This document shows, piece after piece, positions 21,841 through 35,542 of a stretch of 64,000 nucleotides of DNA (positions within the stretch are counted from its first letter, which is position 1; the number at the start of each line of letters is the position of its first letter). Below the pieces are notes generated by a model. The model worked only from the letters and a program-made list of their open reading frames with translations. It was not told the origin of the DNA and ran no database searches. The stretch is from Hymenolepis diminuta (taxonomy: Eukaryota > Platyhelminthes > Cestoda > Cyclophyllidea > Hymenolepididae): contig CAADRB010000066.1 in NCBI GenBank assembly GCA_900708905.1, positions 342,709 through 406,708 of the forward strand. The letters are read 5' to 3'. The position numbers and the translations under genes were made by a program.

Positions 21841-24054
21841 TGATTAAGTTGATTCCAAAGGATTGCGATATTTTTCTATAAACATCTATCGTCCTCTTTA
21901 ACATACAGTAACTCCGAGCTCAACAATTGAAATTTTTTAACAAACTAATCTGGGCTAGGATTTTACCGCATAAAGACATAACAATTTCATTATAGTGGCT
22001 CACACTTAGGATAGCCTAAATTGGTGACATCTAACCTATATACAGCAACACTCAAAGTTAAGAATATTATTTTTAAAAAAATATATAATCTTTATCCGTT
22101 CTGATAAAGGTACCAGATGATTTGGTTTGCTGCGTCATTTTATGTCCTGCTAATTTTCTCTTGTGAGACAAAGTAAACTCAATCTTAAGATTTTATTAAC
22201 TCATAACAGTTACCTTGTAATTACGTTCTTAAGTATAACGCAGAAGAATTGATTAAAACGAAAAGATTTCTCATATTAAGCATATTTAAGTAACAGTTAT
22301 CAAACAAACACAATGCAGAGCAAAACAAATAAAAAAAATCAAACTCGAAATCTATTAAATGAATTGAAAAAAGTATGTTTATTTTTTGCTATAAAGTATA
22401 ACTTAACGATTTTCCGATTGACTATTTTAATTGCTTGAAGTAATACGCAATAATAATGGATAAAATTAAGAAAATTAAAGAAACGAATGATGCGGAATAT
22501 CATTCACTAAGACGTCTCGGATTTCCCAAGTAGATGTTCTTTGAATTTTGAAATAATATTAGAAACAGCAAATGAGATGAGTACAATCAAGAACTCAGAA
22601 AAACTCTATTTATCTGCGATAAAGTAACCATGAGTTATTTGTTAAGAAGTGGAGTTCAAACAAAGGCAAAGTGAATGAGAATTTGACAATTTATTCGGGA
22701 GAGACTCTTACAATTAAGCCTACACGATGATGTAGGTAAGTGTATGAATATTCTGGAAAAATTGTTGATACAATAAAGCAGAAATTGCTTATTTATTATT
22801 AATGTCTAGAAAGTATTTTAACAAAATATTCCCGTTATAAAAAAAACAAATGCTTGCAACAAGAGGTGTGATTTTGAATATCTGTGTCCGTTTCATTGCA
22901 ATTACAAAATATTAATATTTTAAATGATTACCATATTCTCCAGATTAATTTGCCATTAAAAATTTGACTTAACAAATTGTTTTGAAATCGCCACGCAAAG
23001 ATATGTTTTATGAAGTTAAATAAAAAAAATACTTGTGAAAATATTAAAATTGGTGTCATACTAATAATTTTAATAAATGCTCCATCTCTCACCATCAATT
23101 TCCATCCCCCGCTTTTGCGTAGTTGTGTCAAGCCCTCCAAAAATTCCCCATTTACTCTTATAGTTAACAATAACCTCCGTTTTTATTCAGCTCAAGCGCA
23201 AGAAAAAGCTAAATGTTCACTTTTTTGTTCACTTGTGAAATATAAGTTAAAATTATGTGTTTGTGTTAACAGTAAATTATTTCAGCAAATTTAAAGATGA
23301 CCTCTAAACATGGAAAAATAATTAGATATCCAAAATTGAACTACTCCTGACCATTTATACAAAAATACTTCTCTTAGAAACTGGCGGTTTGTTGTAAGAT
23401 AGACATCATTTTGTCTTTGCATTCAGCTGCATTAAACTTGATATATTTAAATGAAATCCAAATGAAATAATTCCAGCAATGATATAGTAAATAGAGAAAT
23501 CTGGGATGTTAAATGATGTCATTGATCAATTTTACAGGCACAGCTACCGAGATAAAATACTTCGTGATATAATTAGCTTAATTTATAAAAAAATTTGCCT
23601 AATTTACTGTCTGGGACTGAAATAAATGATTTCTATATTATTTTCAGGATTTTTCTGCGTATTAGACATCTCTTGTTTGGTTCTAAGTCTGACATAACCT
23701 GCTAGACTCATGGAAGCACATTTAATAAACTAGCGTATAAATAAGCTATTAAAAGTTTATGATGTCGTTGCATATCACCGATTTAGAGAATAAAATTAAG
23801 AATATTTTCTATTAAGTGCACATTTAAAGTAATACATCAGAAGGCAAAGATCATGTGCTAGTAATCATATTTTTCTAGGGTAATATTTAATAAATATATA
23901 ATATTGGGAGAACTATAGTATGCTCAACCAAGGGTAATAAAACTGTTCAAAAATGTAATGCAAGGGTCCAAAAGTCAAAATCTTCAAGTTATTCTGAAAT
24001 CCTGCTCCATCACAATTTTCCTTGACACCTTCGTTTGAAATTTTAAGATCTTTC
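21841..24054. other. Intergenic DNA with one coding-like antisense patch
   Basis: Mostly featureless. On the minus strand at about 23180-23072, an open frame reads GEFLEGLTQLRKSGGWKLM and runs into GTGAGA, a good donor, so a short exon is conceivable. The opposite strand of the same patch is C/T-rich and open too, which weakens the case. Confidence 0.3.
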
Positions 24055-24354
24055 CTATGATAAAAGGTTATAATTGTTTGCTTTGTCATGAGCAACAAAT
24101 AAGTAAATGCTTTGTTTATTTGATCCAAAAAAATAACCAATTAATACTTGTTTTAAAAATGCAAACTTGACATAACGATGCATGGCTTTCAATATTACAG
24201 CAACCAAGTAGAAATGAAGGTGAAATACAAAGATTTTATCCTTGAAAATTAAAGTTATCAATAGAGCTCCGATTGTACTTTGTACCACTTTATCTCCAAC
24301 ACCTTCAGGGTACCTGGGAAGGACGATTATGTCAAAGATTAGTTTTCTGAACAT
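24055..24354 (-). other. 99-codon open frame with internal strong acceptor
   Basis: One of the longest open frames in the window. It contains a strong acceptor (AATCGTCCTTCCCAG) just before 24313, after which the peptide reads RYPEGVGDKVVQSTIGALL and becomes hydrophobic (ITLIFKDKIFVFHLHFYLV). A membrane-protein exon is possible. No domain is recognised and no donor stands out. It could equally be a chance frame in AT-rich DNA, since hydrophobic residues are favoured by T-rich codons. Confidence 0.25.
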
Positions 24355-27300
24355 TTAGGAAGCAAATGCACCGATTTTCATGAAGGGAAATCGGTATTCA
24401 TTTGTAAATTCTTGGCCAAACATTTCAATATCTGGCTCTAAATTGTTTGATGTCAGAAGAAAGTCAACATCAAAAATTGGGCAAGTTTAAAATTTGGGTA
24501 ATTAAATTTATAAATAGCATTTGGCTGATTTAAACTGGGATTTACTTAATGGAATTTAATGTGATTTCCAACATTGAAACCAGCTAAAAATTATTAACTT
24601 AACACAGCTTCTGAGCAGTGCTCAGTCAAGGTGATCATCGTAAATGAAGTTAGTAGAAAAAAACTTGAAATATGCTACTTAATTTAATATCTCTCTCATT
24701 TATTCATCGAAAATTTTAATAGAACTGCAGTATAGCCTATATCTTCTGCTTTATTGACAGAAGTTACACTTATAAAAAGAAATTATATGTTTTTCTTCCA
24801 ATTTTTTGGTCCCACAATTTTAATATTTAATTTCAGAAATTTACAATCTACATTGCATTTTTCAAGACAACAAGTAGACTTACATGATATGAAAATAAAA
24901 TTGTCAAGACCATCCCTTCATTAAGCTTGACTGTGTTAAAATGTCTTCTATCGAACAATGATGGACTTATTTACAAATTTTGAAATTTATAAGGACGGAT
25001 AATCGAAGCCCTTTGTACCCTAATTTCTTTAAAGTCTCATTTAAATGATTTCAACCGATTGCATTGTTAAATATCTTTCAGTCAATTTAAAAGCTTTATA
25101 ATAATGACTTTTTACCCTGAAAGCAATTTTAATCAGCCTTAATGAAATGGGTCTGATGAACATCAGAAACAAACCTGAACTTGTTTTCTTATAAAAGCAC
25201 CATGTCACTTAGTATTTCAAAGGAAATTTCAAGGGAACAGATAAGAAAAAACCAACAGTGAAAATGTGGTGAAAGTGGATGCAATCCATCAACGCTGAAC
25301 ATATAATCAAATAAACGAAAGAACTTTTAAGACGCAATAAACGCAAAAACGCTAATTAGCGCTAATTATATACATTTGTCAAAAGGAAGCCCTGTGATTA
25401 AGCAATACTGCTAGGTAACACTTAGACATATGAAAATTTAATGCATTTAAACATCTTAAAGATTTTCAATATATACATGTCTTTTGAGGTTTACGATTTT
25501 GCAACTCCATCACGTATTAGGAAGCTGCATCTACTGAGAAATAATTTCGTCAATAGAAGGCTCAAAGCAAGTAACTGTATGAAAACAAGTCTTCGTCACT
25601 AACAGATACGTATATCAGCATCCACCCACTCATTTATGCGTACCGTTGCCAACAATTAATCTCTCAAACTTGTCAAATCTACTTTTGTTTTTAAATGCAT
25701 TAAAAATTATTCATAAAACACATAACTTCATCCAAAATCAGCAGATAAATAGACCAAATTTTACAAAGATTCTTTCAAATACACCATTATGCATATACAA
25801 CTATCACGCAATAGAATTTCCGAATGGAGAAGAACATAAGTAACACATCAGTCTTCATACAATGATATTCCTTAATTTTCAAGCTTCTTTTCTTTCATAT
25901 CAAAACCACTTCCCTCTATTATTTTACTTTTCTATTAAATTTAAAACAAGCGATGGGAAAGAAAACTGATATTTAAATGTTAAGTAGCATTCTTCGTATT
26001 TCTAGTCAATGTATTTGTACTTTTTCAATTTAATGCTATTATAAAACTAATAAATTGGTAAATATTAGGGTGAAAATTAGCTCATATTAAATATCCCGTC
26101 TTGACTTTTATATGCAGTACGGCATTTGTTATACAGATACCGAAAATGTTAGAAAGTTCAAAATTTCTAATGGAAGAATGTTTTTTAGAATATCCCTTTC
26201 CGATCTGTCGATAAGGAATTTTTCAGCTGCTCTTTTTGCCTTAATAACCCTAATTTTTTCCCATTAACTCACATTTTATCAATTTTACTCATAATTAAGA
26301 TCTGCATATTCAAATAATTCATCGCCTTTGTAGAAATATGTGATTGATTAATCTCTACCAAGTTTCATATAGTCATAAGTGCATATCAGGGATATTTGAG
26401 AAAATGAGCTAATGGCAAATTGTATTTTTCAAGGTTCCGCGGCCACTTTGCCATACGGGCAGTAACAACGACAACAACACATGAAAACACCGTCTTAACT
26501 AGATTATATATTAATCTATTGTGTACTTTGTCTGTTAAGTTACACTTGACCACGGGAGAAATTTCATCTTACTCAAGCCGTCGTGCCTCAAATGGAGTTT
26601 GTCACATGCTTAGACACTGAAGACCTGGATATCGCGGATTGTCTACCTTGAATAGAACTTTACTCACCGTCCTGTCTCTTTGCTTTAAATATGCTAGATT
26701 TGTCATCTAAGCTACTCTCCATGCTGTAAAGATTCGGTTGCAACTTTTACTTTCATTGTGAGAGTTATCAAGCACGTTCAATTTAGACATGTCTGTGAGT
26801 AAAACGCAAATTTTACGGTATGTTTTTGAAATTAAATTTTAAAGATGTTAGTAATACAAATGAATCATCATTATCTCCAACTTTCATCTACCACATCAAC
26901 TTTGAAGAATTTTGGGTAAAATAGTCGACTTTGGATAACCAGTGCGTCATGATGATGCAAAACTGCATGAACTAATGAACTAATCCGATTTTTGCGGCAT
27001 TTTATCGAACTTATTTAATTTAACACCATAATTTTTCTTTAACACATTAAGACGATTATGACTATTTCTTACAATAAAAAAATGAGGCAAAGACAAATAT
27101 TACCTTCCCCTCATTACTATGATTTCCTTTTCTTCGCTGGCATCTTCCTTTTTGACAACTGTTTACTACCCGCTTACTATATTTTATAATCATCCATGCT
27201 GTGAAGAGTAATTTTCCGTACATGACTTTTTTAAAAAGCAAATAGTTTTACTAAAACGTAGATTGTTGATATAATATTATGAAAATTAACAGAAATGCAC

Positions 27301-29879
27301 AACAATAATCGTTGGCCTTCAAATTTTCACTGAAAATATTTATTGAATAAACATCAAATTTGATTTCCAAGCCCATGAAATCCGTTGCGAGTTGCGCTTT
27401 TTCTGTTAACTGGGATGACCTCAGAATTAAACTGCCAACCTAGAAACATGTTATGATTAAGTACCCAACAGCCATATGCAGATAAATGACCATTCTCAGT
27501 CTACAAATGTCGTAGAGTTTGGATACTATTACTTTGTAGTCACAAAAGGGATTGAAATTTGAGGGTCTGATTTAAATAGTCTAAATCTACAAAGCTAAAA
27601 TCACGGAGTATTTTCTAGGATGAATTCTGTGCCCTAAATTTAAGACAGAAAACTCAATTTTCTCATTTTGAGAGTTCACTACAATTGCAATGAGTGAAAT
27701 TTCGCTTGACTTGATTCCGATATAAAAAATTATCTTGTCATATTCAAATAGGCTATATTGGTGATGTGGATGATGACTAAAAGCAGGCAAGTAAATTGAA
27801 TCTTTCATGTAGACAGTTAAGTAAAACTTTAAAAAACTGTATTCAAACAATCTTAACAAACGCTTTATTATTTTTACGAATTAGAATTTTGTCGTCACTA
27901 TTTACATATTCTTGAATGAAAGCTTCGATTTATTTCAACTTTGGTCATTTTTAATATTGATAGACCTGAATAAATTCCACAGGCGTAACAAGCCGAATTG
28001 GATTGTGATAAATTCGTATTTTTATATTTTCGCCAACTGCCCTTTTTCGGATATCACTTACGATATGCAAACAAAAAGTGTACAGAAATATTGTAACAAG
28101 ATCTTGAAAAAATGCACAAACTAATCCATATTCCTGACGAATTGTTGTACTTGTAATAAAACGTAAAAAACTATTTTATTAGTGAAAGTTTCTGACTTAT
28201 TTCAACGATTCTGGTAAAAATGCATAAATTTTAATTAATTTGTATGCTTTTTAAACTTCTGAAATGAGAAATCGGAAAAGTGGGAGTATAATACATGATT
28301 GCAATTTTGTGCCTTGGAAAATTATAAAAAATTAATCATTAATAAACAACCGAAAACCTTGAGAACACTTTAAACTTAATTTTTTTCTGTTTGTGGAAAT
28401 TTAAGGCTGTAAAATCCAATTTCTTAGGTGTTAAAAAGGAGCTCATTAGCACAAAGTGGGAGGCTGAATTAATATTTTGATTTGAAATTTGCATGCCTAT
28501 TTGAATTTGATATTTAGTACTAAAGCACATGTTTATTATTTCTTGGCATTTATAAAGACCATAAAACATTTCTTAAGACATATTTTTTTTTATTTAAGGG
28601 AGCTTTAAGTTGTTTTCTATCATTTTTAAAATACGTTTTCCTATTCTTGATTTTAGCGTTACAAAGCCGAAAATGACTGTCATTAAAGAATGAATAAAAG
28701 CTGATACAAAAAAGTATAAGAATTCGATAGTTGATAAGACCTTAAATTTATCAGATCACTCAGTAACCATTTTAAATAAATCTTTAATCAGAATACGGAA
28801 AGAGTTAACAAAAGGACAGTTATGATTTACAATTATTGATGTGGCGGAAAATAGCAAATTTTTAACTTAACTTTCCGCCAACTTTGTAGTTATCTCTACA
28901 ATCTTAAGAGTATAAACTATCGAATACCAAATAAGATTGTTTTATCCTCTCAACTTTGGAAGGAAAAGGAAATAAAGACTCACTATCATTATAAAAAAAG
29001 TAATCAAATATGGAACATCTTAAACGGCATCTGCAAATTGAAAGTTGGGTTGTGTATTACCCAGTTTGTTAATATTGTGCACCCTCAATGCAAAAATCAA
29101 ATGAAGTTAGATACTCTAATATTGCTAAAAATGTCTTTTATATCCTCTTCTTTTTACTATTACTTTGACTTTCTGCTAACTCATTTCAGTTGCTTCCCGC
29201 GATCAAGAATCAATTTTTTTGTCCTACTGCAGACATTACCAATGGATCACACCAATTGAACAATGGCAATAAGATGATGTCTTAAAGTAATTTGCAGCTT
29301 TTATTTGCTTCTGTATTCTACACATTTAAAGTTATTGGATCATGCATTCATCGTTATATTAAAGGATCAAATGACTGCCATTTCGGTATTTTATACTGTT
29401 CTTTTCAACTTTCTGGTTTTATTCACGAAAAGGAGACTAAAATTTTGATATCAAATAATGCAAATTTTTAGCAAATTTACATTACGATATATGTTTTGCA
29501 CTAACGAGTGCTGATTTGATTATAAATGTTTACTCTATGGTAGTGAGAATCAAAGATCTGTAATTCAGTTGTAATTGGTGCCATCAGGTTATGTCCATCA
29601 CTTTTGTTCAAATGCTGCCATTTAAGCTAAAGCTGTCATTAAATCCCTTTTATGACTATGTGTTAAAGATAGATTTTTATCATGCATCCCGATTAGAAGA
29701 GGACAAATACTTGACCAAAACACTTATATCCATGAAATTTAGCTAAAAGTTCTAAATGTTGATGCAAATAATTTGCAGAAGCTAGTTAAATTTAATGGCT
29801 AACAACAAATTGCAACATTTCAAAGGCAGAATTCTATGGGTTGGGTGTCGACCAAAATCTATTGTTTAATAACATTTAA
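24355..29879. other. Intergenic DNA
   Basis: No supported gene. A GC-richer patch at 26430-26640 gives an open plus frame (RFRGHFAIRAVTTTTTHENT) without good splice sites. Minus 27587-27859 gives 90 open codons with no recognised motif. No terminal repeats or transposon signatures are seen. Confidence 0.45.
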
Positions 29880-29887
29880 AACTCAAG

Positions 29888-29990
29888 ATGGAGAAGAGAG
29901 AGATATGACCACGTCCGTGACTCAGAGAAACTGAGAGGGTCTACGCTTGTGGATAAATGCATGATAAGCGTGCGAGAGTTATATAACTGG
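29888..29990 (+). CDS. Candidate internal exon of a plus-strand gene
   Basis: An open plus frame bounded by an acceptor-like actcaag before 29888 and a donor-like GTAAAAG after 29990. The peptide is charged and protein-like (RERYDHVRDSEKLRGSTL, then VDKCMISVRELYNW). It lies 1.1 kb upstream of, and on the same strand as, the stronger terminal exon at 31104. The frame ends at phase 0 while that exon needs one carried base, so the two cannot be adjacent exons. No family is recognised. Confidence 0.25.
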
Positions 29991-31103
29991 GTAAAAGTAA
30001 AAGAAATTTAATTTATTTTCAACGATAACTAGGTGCAGACTGTTTGCAGCCGTTTAAAGTACTCATGGAGTATCTAAGGAGATCATAGCAGCAATATTGA
30101 AATGATCCAGTCTGGACAGTAGATTAGTTCTTGTGTGTTTGAATTTGTTTTCATGAGTGACACAAATATGTATGGAGAAGGTCCCTAATTCATTGGGAGT
30201 TATAGCTTAATATTTGAATATGATATGGATTTTTTCTATAATCAGCAGAATTTTTTAATAAGTAAAGTAACTTCTAGTGGTTGTTAGTAAAAACAAGATT
30301 ATTGGAGGAGAGAGATGTTCTGGACTCAGCTAATTTGTATGCTCTGTAGTTAGGGAATTGCAGCAGGACCTAATTTACTGTTTCAAGTTCTTAATATCCA
30401 TACTCACCAATCATGTTGCGTAATTTTAGAATTCAAAGTATCAATCATTAAAGGATTTTGTTTCTTTACGCCTAATTAAATTTATTTTTATACGTTTAAT
30501 TTAGTCTTCTTTTAATGAGTCCATACCTGTTGAATTTATTGATTATCTATATATAATATGAAACGTAGTTAGATCCGCATTTATTATTCCAACTCAAATT
30601 AGCTATTTTATCATTGAAGTACTTACCTTCATATAGCAGTAAAATGCTTTGCATTAAATGATTATTTATATATATTGTATTCGTATTTGCCCATATATCA
30701 AAGAATAATAACAATTTTAAATATTTTAAATTAAAACAGTTTACATAGACTCAAAAAATATCGACAAGTAAAAATTAAGAACTAAAAGAAATATTTGAAC
30801 AATTAAGAAATTTAGCATTCAACTCGTCAAGAGTTTCATGCATTTGTGTTTTGTTGATAGAACATTTTTACTGTACCACCACCCAAACTTTGGCTAAAAA
30901 ATGATAAGTCATAGATCAGATCTACTATACCAGTTGAAAATGTTAAGATATTATTCATATTGTTTCTGTGTAGCAGTCATTTGTGAGAACCAAAAGTATC
31001 TTTCTGAATCAGCTAAAACGATTTAACCAAGCTTAACCCACTTAAAGTGATCTGAAATTTATCAAAACAGTGTAAACCTGTTGTAATCTGCCCTTCTCTG
31101 TAG

Positions 31104-31264
31104 GATGCCGTAAGCGAATCTTAGATTCCCTAAGACATTGCACTAGCTACAAACACGACTCGACAACACCACAATACAAAACGACCGAAACCACTACATC
31201 GACACAAGACGCACGCTTTCTTATCGATAGGTCGATTTATATTATGCCCCATTTACAACCGTAA
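31104..31264 (+). CDS. Candidate 3'-terminal exon, unrecognised protein
   Basis: A pyrimidine-rich acceptor (ctgcccttctctgtag) directly precedes 31104. After two bases completing a split codon, 52 codons run open to TAA at 31262-31264. An AATAAA at 31305-31310 lies 41 bases beyond the stop. The peptide begins CRKRILDSLRHCTSYKHD, has a Thr-rich stretch (TTPQYKTTETTTSTQ) suggestive of a mucin-like or linker segment, and ends DRSIYIMPHLQP. The segment is visibly richer in C and CpG than its flanks. The signals agree on a last exon of a plus-strand gene whose upstream exons I could not place. The protein is not recognised. Confidence 0.45.
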
Positions 31265-31304
31265 TGTAAAGGGGAATTAAAAGAAGGATGAATTTAAAGG
31301 TGGA

Positions 31305-31310
31305 AATAAA
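31305..31310 (+). promoter_or_regulatory. Polyadenylation signal for terminal exon at 31104
   Basis: AATAAA 41 bases after the TAA of the candidate terminal exon, in a position typical for a short 3' UTR. Confidence 0.4.
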
Positions 31311-34300
31311 GAATCTTACAAATGAGATTTATTTTGGGAAGAATATTATTTTCTTATATACCGTAATTTTTATTGGGCTTTATTGAAACACACAAATACA
31401 GTTGCATTTTTATTTCTTTATACTGTTATTACATTCATTACCACAAATACCACCATTTGTGCACAACTTGTAGGTCAAACACACAAGTAAATAATTAGTT
31501 TAAAATAATAATTCCCTTGGAGCAAAAAACTTGCCTTTCTCACAAAGATAATTGCAGTTCTGCTCGGGAAAAGGAGAAAAAGTAATTTTTATCCAAATTG
31601 TTTGGTCACTTTCCCTCTGGTTTGCAGCTCCCACATTCTTTTTTCACGTAGTTCCTGCAGTCTGCATATCAAATTTTTTTACAATTATCATGTGATAGTA
31701 ATTAAACAAGTATTATTCTTTAAAAAAGAGAATTTTTATAAAAAACTGCACAGCAGTTAATAATTATGAAATATTTTGGTCTATTAGCACATTCTACTAA
31801 TTTGTTTTATTTCATTTAAAAGATGCAGAATTTTTTAAAGAGTTACTATCAAAAACAGGTGTTATGGGCCTAGATATGCTCCTTCTAAGAATATGGGTGA
31901 AGACAGAATTGAGGCAGGAAAGTTTTATTTATGATACCAGAAATCAGAACAAAAAAACAATGAATGGAAGATTTGGAACGTAGTATAATACAGGCACTGT
32001 AATTTTTAAAGCATGTACGCGGGAGCGCTATGATTTTTACTAGCTCAGATTACCAAGAGATCGAATTTTAAAAAATATGATAATTCCCAAGCTCATTTAA
32101 TTGTGAATTTTCCAACAATTGCCTTGGACAGAGAGGCAGCTTTATAGCATCATCCCGAGAAAAGTCGTCAAATTCTGTTTCTCATTTATTAAATTTTACT
32201 GTCCATGGTTGAAATCAACCTATTTCTCTAAGATATTTTATTAATAAATCTTATATGCATCATCTTTTGTAGAAAAGTAATAATTATCATTACTCGAGAA
32301 ACTATTTCGTATATATGTGGAACCCGGAAGATTCCCTTAACGCCGAATATGATTAACTTATTAAATCGATTTGATTTGTGACATAATATTTTAATTTGAA
32401 TTCTCAACGAACAAATAATTAAAAATACGCCACTAGTAGAGAAATGTTACTTCTTCTAATGTAATTATTCTATCATTGTCTTGTTTCATTCCAAGATGTC
32501 CTCCTTTTTTTGAAATGCTTAAATCTGGCAATGGTTAATATGCTTATATTCACAAGTCACAATACTGTATTAACAAATACTATTCCGTAAAAATGATGTT
32601 CACAAGATTTATGTCACCTCACTATATATAGGTGGGAATTAAGTTAATTAAACTCGTATCAATGATTTATATTTAGAAAAAATAAAAAAATATCAAAACA
32701 TTTCGAAATAATTAAGGATAACAGATTAGGAAAATTCAAGAGCAGGCAAGTAAATATTAAAATATTAGCACGTATTTCATGACACAGTATAACAATGAAA
32801 GGCACGTTTAAGATTTAACAGCCAGTACGGTGCAAATAAAGGCTATGGTTTTTAACCGTCACATGATGTATATATGCGTGTGAGTTTGCGAATATAAACC
32901 TCTGAATAATCTAGAATGGAAATAAAATTAGCTCTCCTGTGATGAATTCATTCAGCGGTTACTTTCTTTGACAAACAATTTTGTAGCTTTCTCCTTATTT
33001 TTTACCTGGTCACCTCAATGATTCTTAAACCTCTGAAAAGATTTATCTTGGCGATTGGACAATGGGAATGGAATTTTGAAAAGCATTATGAGAAGCAAAG
33101 GAAACACAACTATTTAACAATGATTTCTTTTTTGACCATCTTGAAGAAGTTATCCACTCAGCTGGAGTAGATTCCTCCATTGAGTTTCGGGATTTGGAAA
33201 TGTTCTCTCGAATTTCTGGTGGATTTTAATTGTTCCTGTATATACTGTTCATATAATAATGATACTAAGTTTGTTAATAAATAAGGGACAAAGAGTATGT
33301 GAGATTTATTTACAAATATAATTATAAACAGCTGAATTTTAATAAATTTATTTTATTAACCTAGACAAGTCATAACTTCACAATAACAGTAGACACTCTG
33401 AACTTTACTGTCCATTTAAATAGCATTGATTTCTGTGGACAACATTTTCTTTGGGGACATACGTGAAGAAATTACCACAATTACCACGATTCATAAATAG
33501 AGTCATTATATTCAAACAAATCGTGTATGTATATATGTGATTTCCACATAAAAACGATTGTTTAATTTAAGGGAGCTGAATGGAAATCGTGATGTCTTAC
33601 CTTTCATTTGTTACAAATATGTTCTTCCGATTTTTCACATTCGTTCTATTTTGAGCCTCTTTTTAAACTAATGAGTTGAAAATTATGCCTCCTTTAACTG
33701 AAATGAATTTTAAAAGTACATTAAATTGGGTCTGAAATTAGATTTTAATTAAAAAGTCATTAATTAGAGGTTTAAAGTGATTTTTAAACTTAGAGCTCAA
33801 AGCCAAAAACTTGTCCATAAATCATCGCCTTTAGTTCTCCCAGTTAATAAACATAATCTTATATTTTCAATATATTTAACTAAAGAGCACTATGGCATTT
33901 TTATTGAAAAAAACAGCCCCAAGAAATTTCAAAAGATACGCTTTAACAAAGAATGTTAAAAAGATCTGTAGAGTGTTTATTAAAAGCCTCAGTCCTTAAA
34001 CACAAAGCTAAAAACGAAAGCTTGCAACTTCTAATTTGAAGGCAATTTAAATATCATGCAACTTCAAAGGCGAATAAGCAGGCAATTAACTCCCTCCAGA
34101 CAAAAGATAGCAAAATTTATTTTAATTATATATTTCCAGAGCTATTTTGAGATTGTTTTGAAATATGCCTATATACTTTCGCACCAAAATTCACTATGAC
34201 CGGTTGCGTGACTTGGTCCTATTAATCAAACTTACCCTTTTGCATATGCGTTTCACAGCATTACTCAAGATTTACTCACTTGCACACCGCAAATGTCTGG

Positions 34301-34534
34301 CCAAAAGTAATTTAATTTCGAAATTTAAATTAGGATGACACAATTTTAGTGTGGCTGAAATAATGGACTATTGCACTTTTGTTCACTCTCCAGTTGATTT
34401 AATACGATTTCCACGCATACAACTGTTAAAAGTAAACAAAGATTTCTTGAAAAAGTGGTATTTTTAACTAAGATTGGAGGTGACTTCTTTAATCTGCAAG
34501 CATCTCTTACTCTCCGATAACTTAGCATTTTATT
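31311..34534. other. Intergenic DNA
   Basis: AT-rich with no recognised gene, repeat or transposon hallmark. A minus-strand 60-codon frame at 34346-34528 begins with a basic segment (MLSYRRVRDACRLKKS) but has no splice support. Confidence 0.5.
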
Positions 34535-34795
34535 TTGTCATTAATTTTCAATACACTGGTTGACCTCAATCGAGGTAGGCCATCTTTTAACATTGTATTT
34601 AGCTCCAAGCAAGTCTCTTCTACTTATTTACCCCAACTGACGAATTCAGTTGCTCTTCCATTTTCTAACACAGGATACTTCGGGACTAGTGATTTGATGT
34701 TCTTGCAATATGATATAGGTACTCCAAAATTGAAGATTAGTATCTTAATAGTGAAAAGAAAGCACCATTTTATTAGTGACTTCTTTTCTATATAA
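34535..34795 (+). other. 86-codon open frame, unrecognised
   Basis: A plus-strand frame with fairly balanced composition (RGRPSFNIVFSSKQVSSTYL, then NSVALPFSNTGYFGTSD) and a stop at 34795. No acceptor or polyadenylation signal sits at suitable positions and no domain is recognised. It could be a decayed gene fragment. Confidence 0.2.
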
Positions 34796-35374
34796 GAATG
34801 TATAGGAGTAAATTGTTGTATGGTTCCGAGGAGTTTAACTAAACAGCGATTCTTATGACTAATAGAAAATAGATTGAGGTGGGACTGTGCAAGTAAGTTT
34901 CACGGAAGATGACCAGGAACAGCAAGAAAATTAATAATACATAATACATAGACCATCAGTTAGAATATTAAAAGCTTAATAATACGGATTTAGTTTCTAG
35001 CCGAAATTAGGTTATTACGTGTTACGGTCTTATAAATCAGCGTGTCTACCCCAAAGACAAATGATATAACTGCTATAACGTAACCAACCAGAAGTTCTGG
35101 TAGTAATCTTGCAGAGCCAACAACCTAGAAACTCAGTAATATGGCAACTTAAAATAGAAGCTTATAACCCACGGCAGATCATAAGACATGTTATTGTCAA
35201 CACGCGTGTATTAATGAAACTCACTCTCATTCAGTATCGACTTAAACAAGTAAGAATAATTATCAAGTGTCTTTTATCGGTGGGGAAATAAAGAAAGAAA
35301 TTGCATTTTTATTCAAAGAAGAAATATCGGGAGCGGGAGAAAATAATTATTATTTCTTCTAACAATAAACCTAC

Positions 35375-35513
35375 TCTTAAAGTAAAAAAATATAGCTGAG
35401 GGTGTCTAAATTTCGGAATTCGAACCTCGAAGTACAGATATGACTCGAGCAAAACCATTGCATTCACTTTTGTGTAGATTTCAGTCATAGCTTTAAAATA
35501 GCTAGGGCACCAA
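35375..35513 (-). CDS. Candidate internal exon, minus strand
   Basis: On the minus strand an acceptor (ccatccattattttag) precedes 35513 and a donor GTAGGT follows 35375. The frame is open throughout, entering with one carried-over codon base and leaving at phase 0. The peptide reads WCPSYFKAMTEIYTKVNAM, then VLLESYLYFEVRIPKFRHP. A neighbouring in-phase exon was not found. No family is recognised. Confidence 0.28.
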
Positions 35514-35542
35514 CTAAAATAATGGATGGTTTGAGAAAACAA

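Noticed and set aside
35400..35440. tRNA-like B box (GGTTCGAATTCC on the minus strand)
   Set aside because: No A box at the right spacing and no cloverleaf could be drawn. The stretch fits better within a candidate exon.
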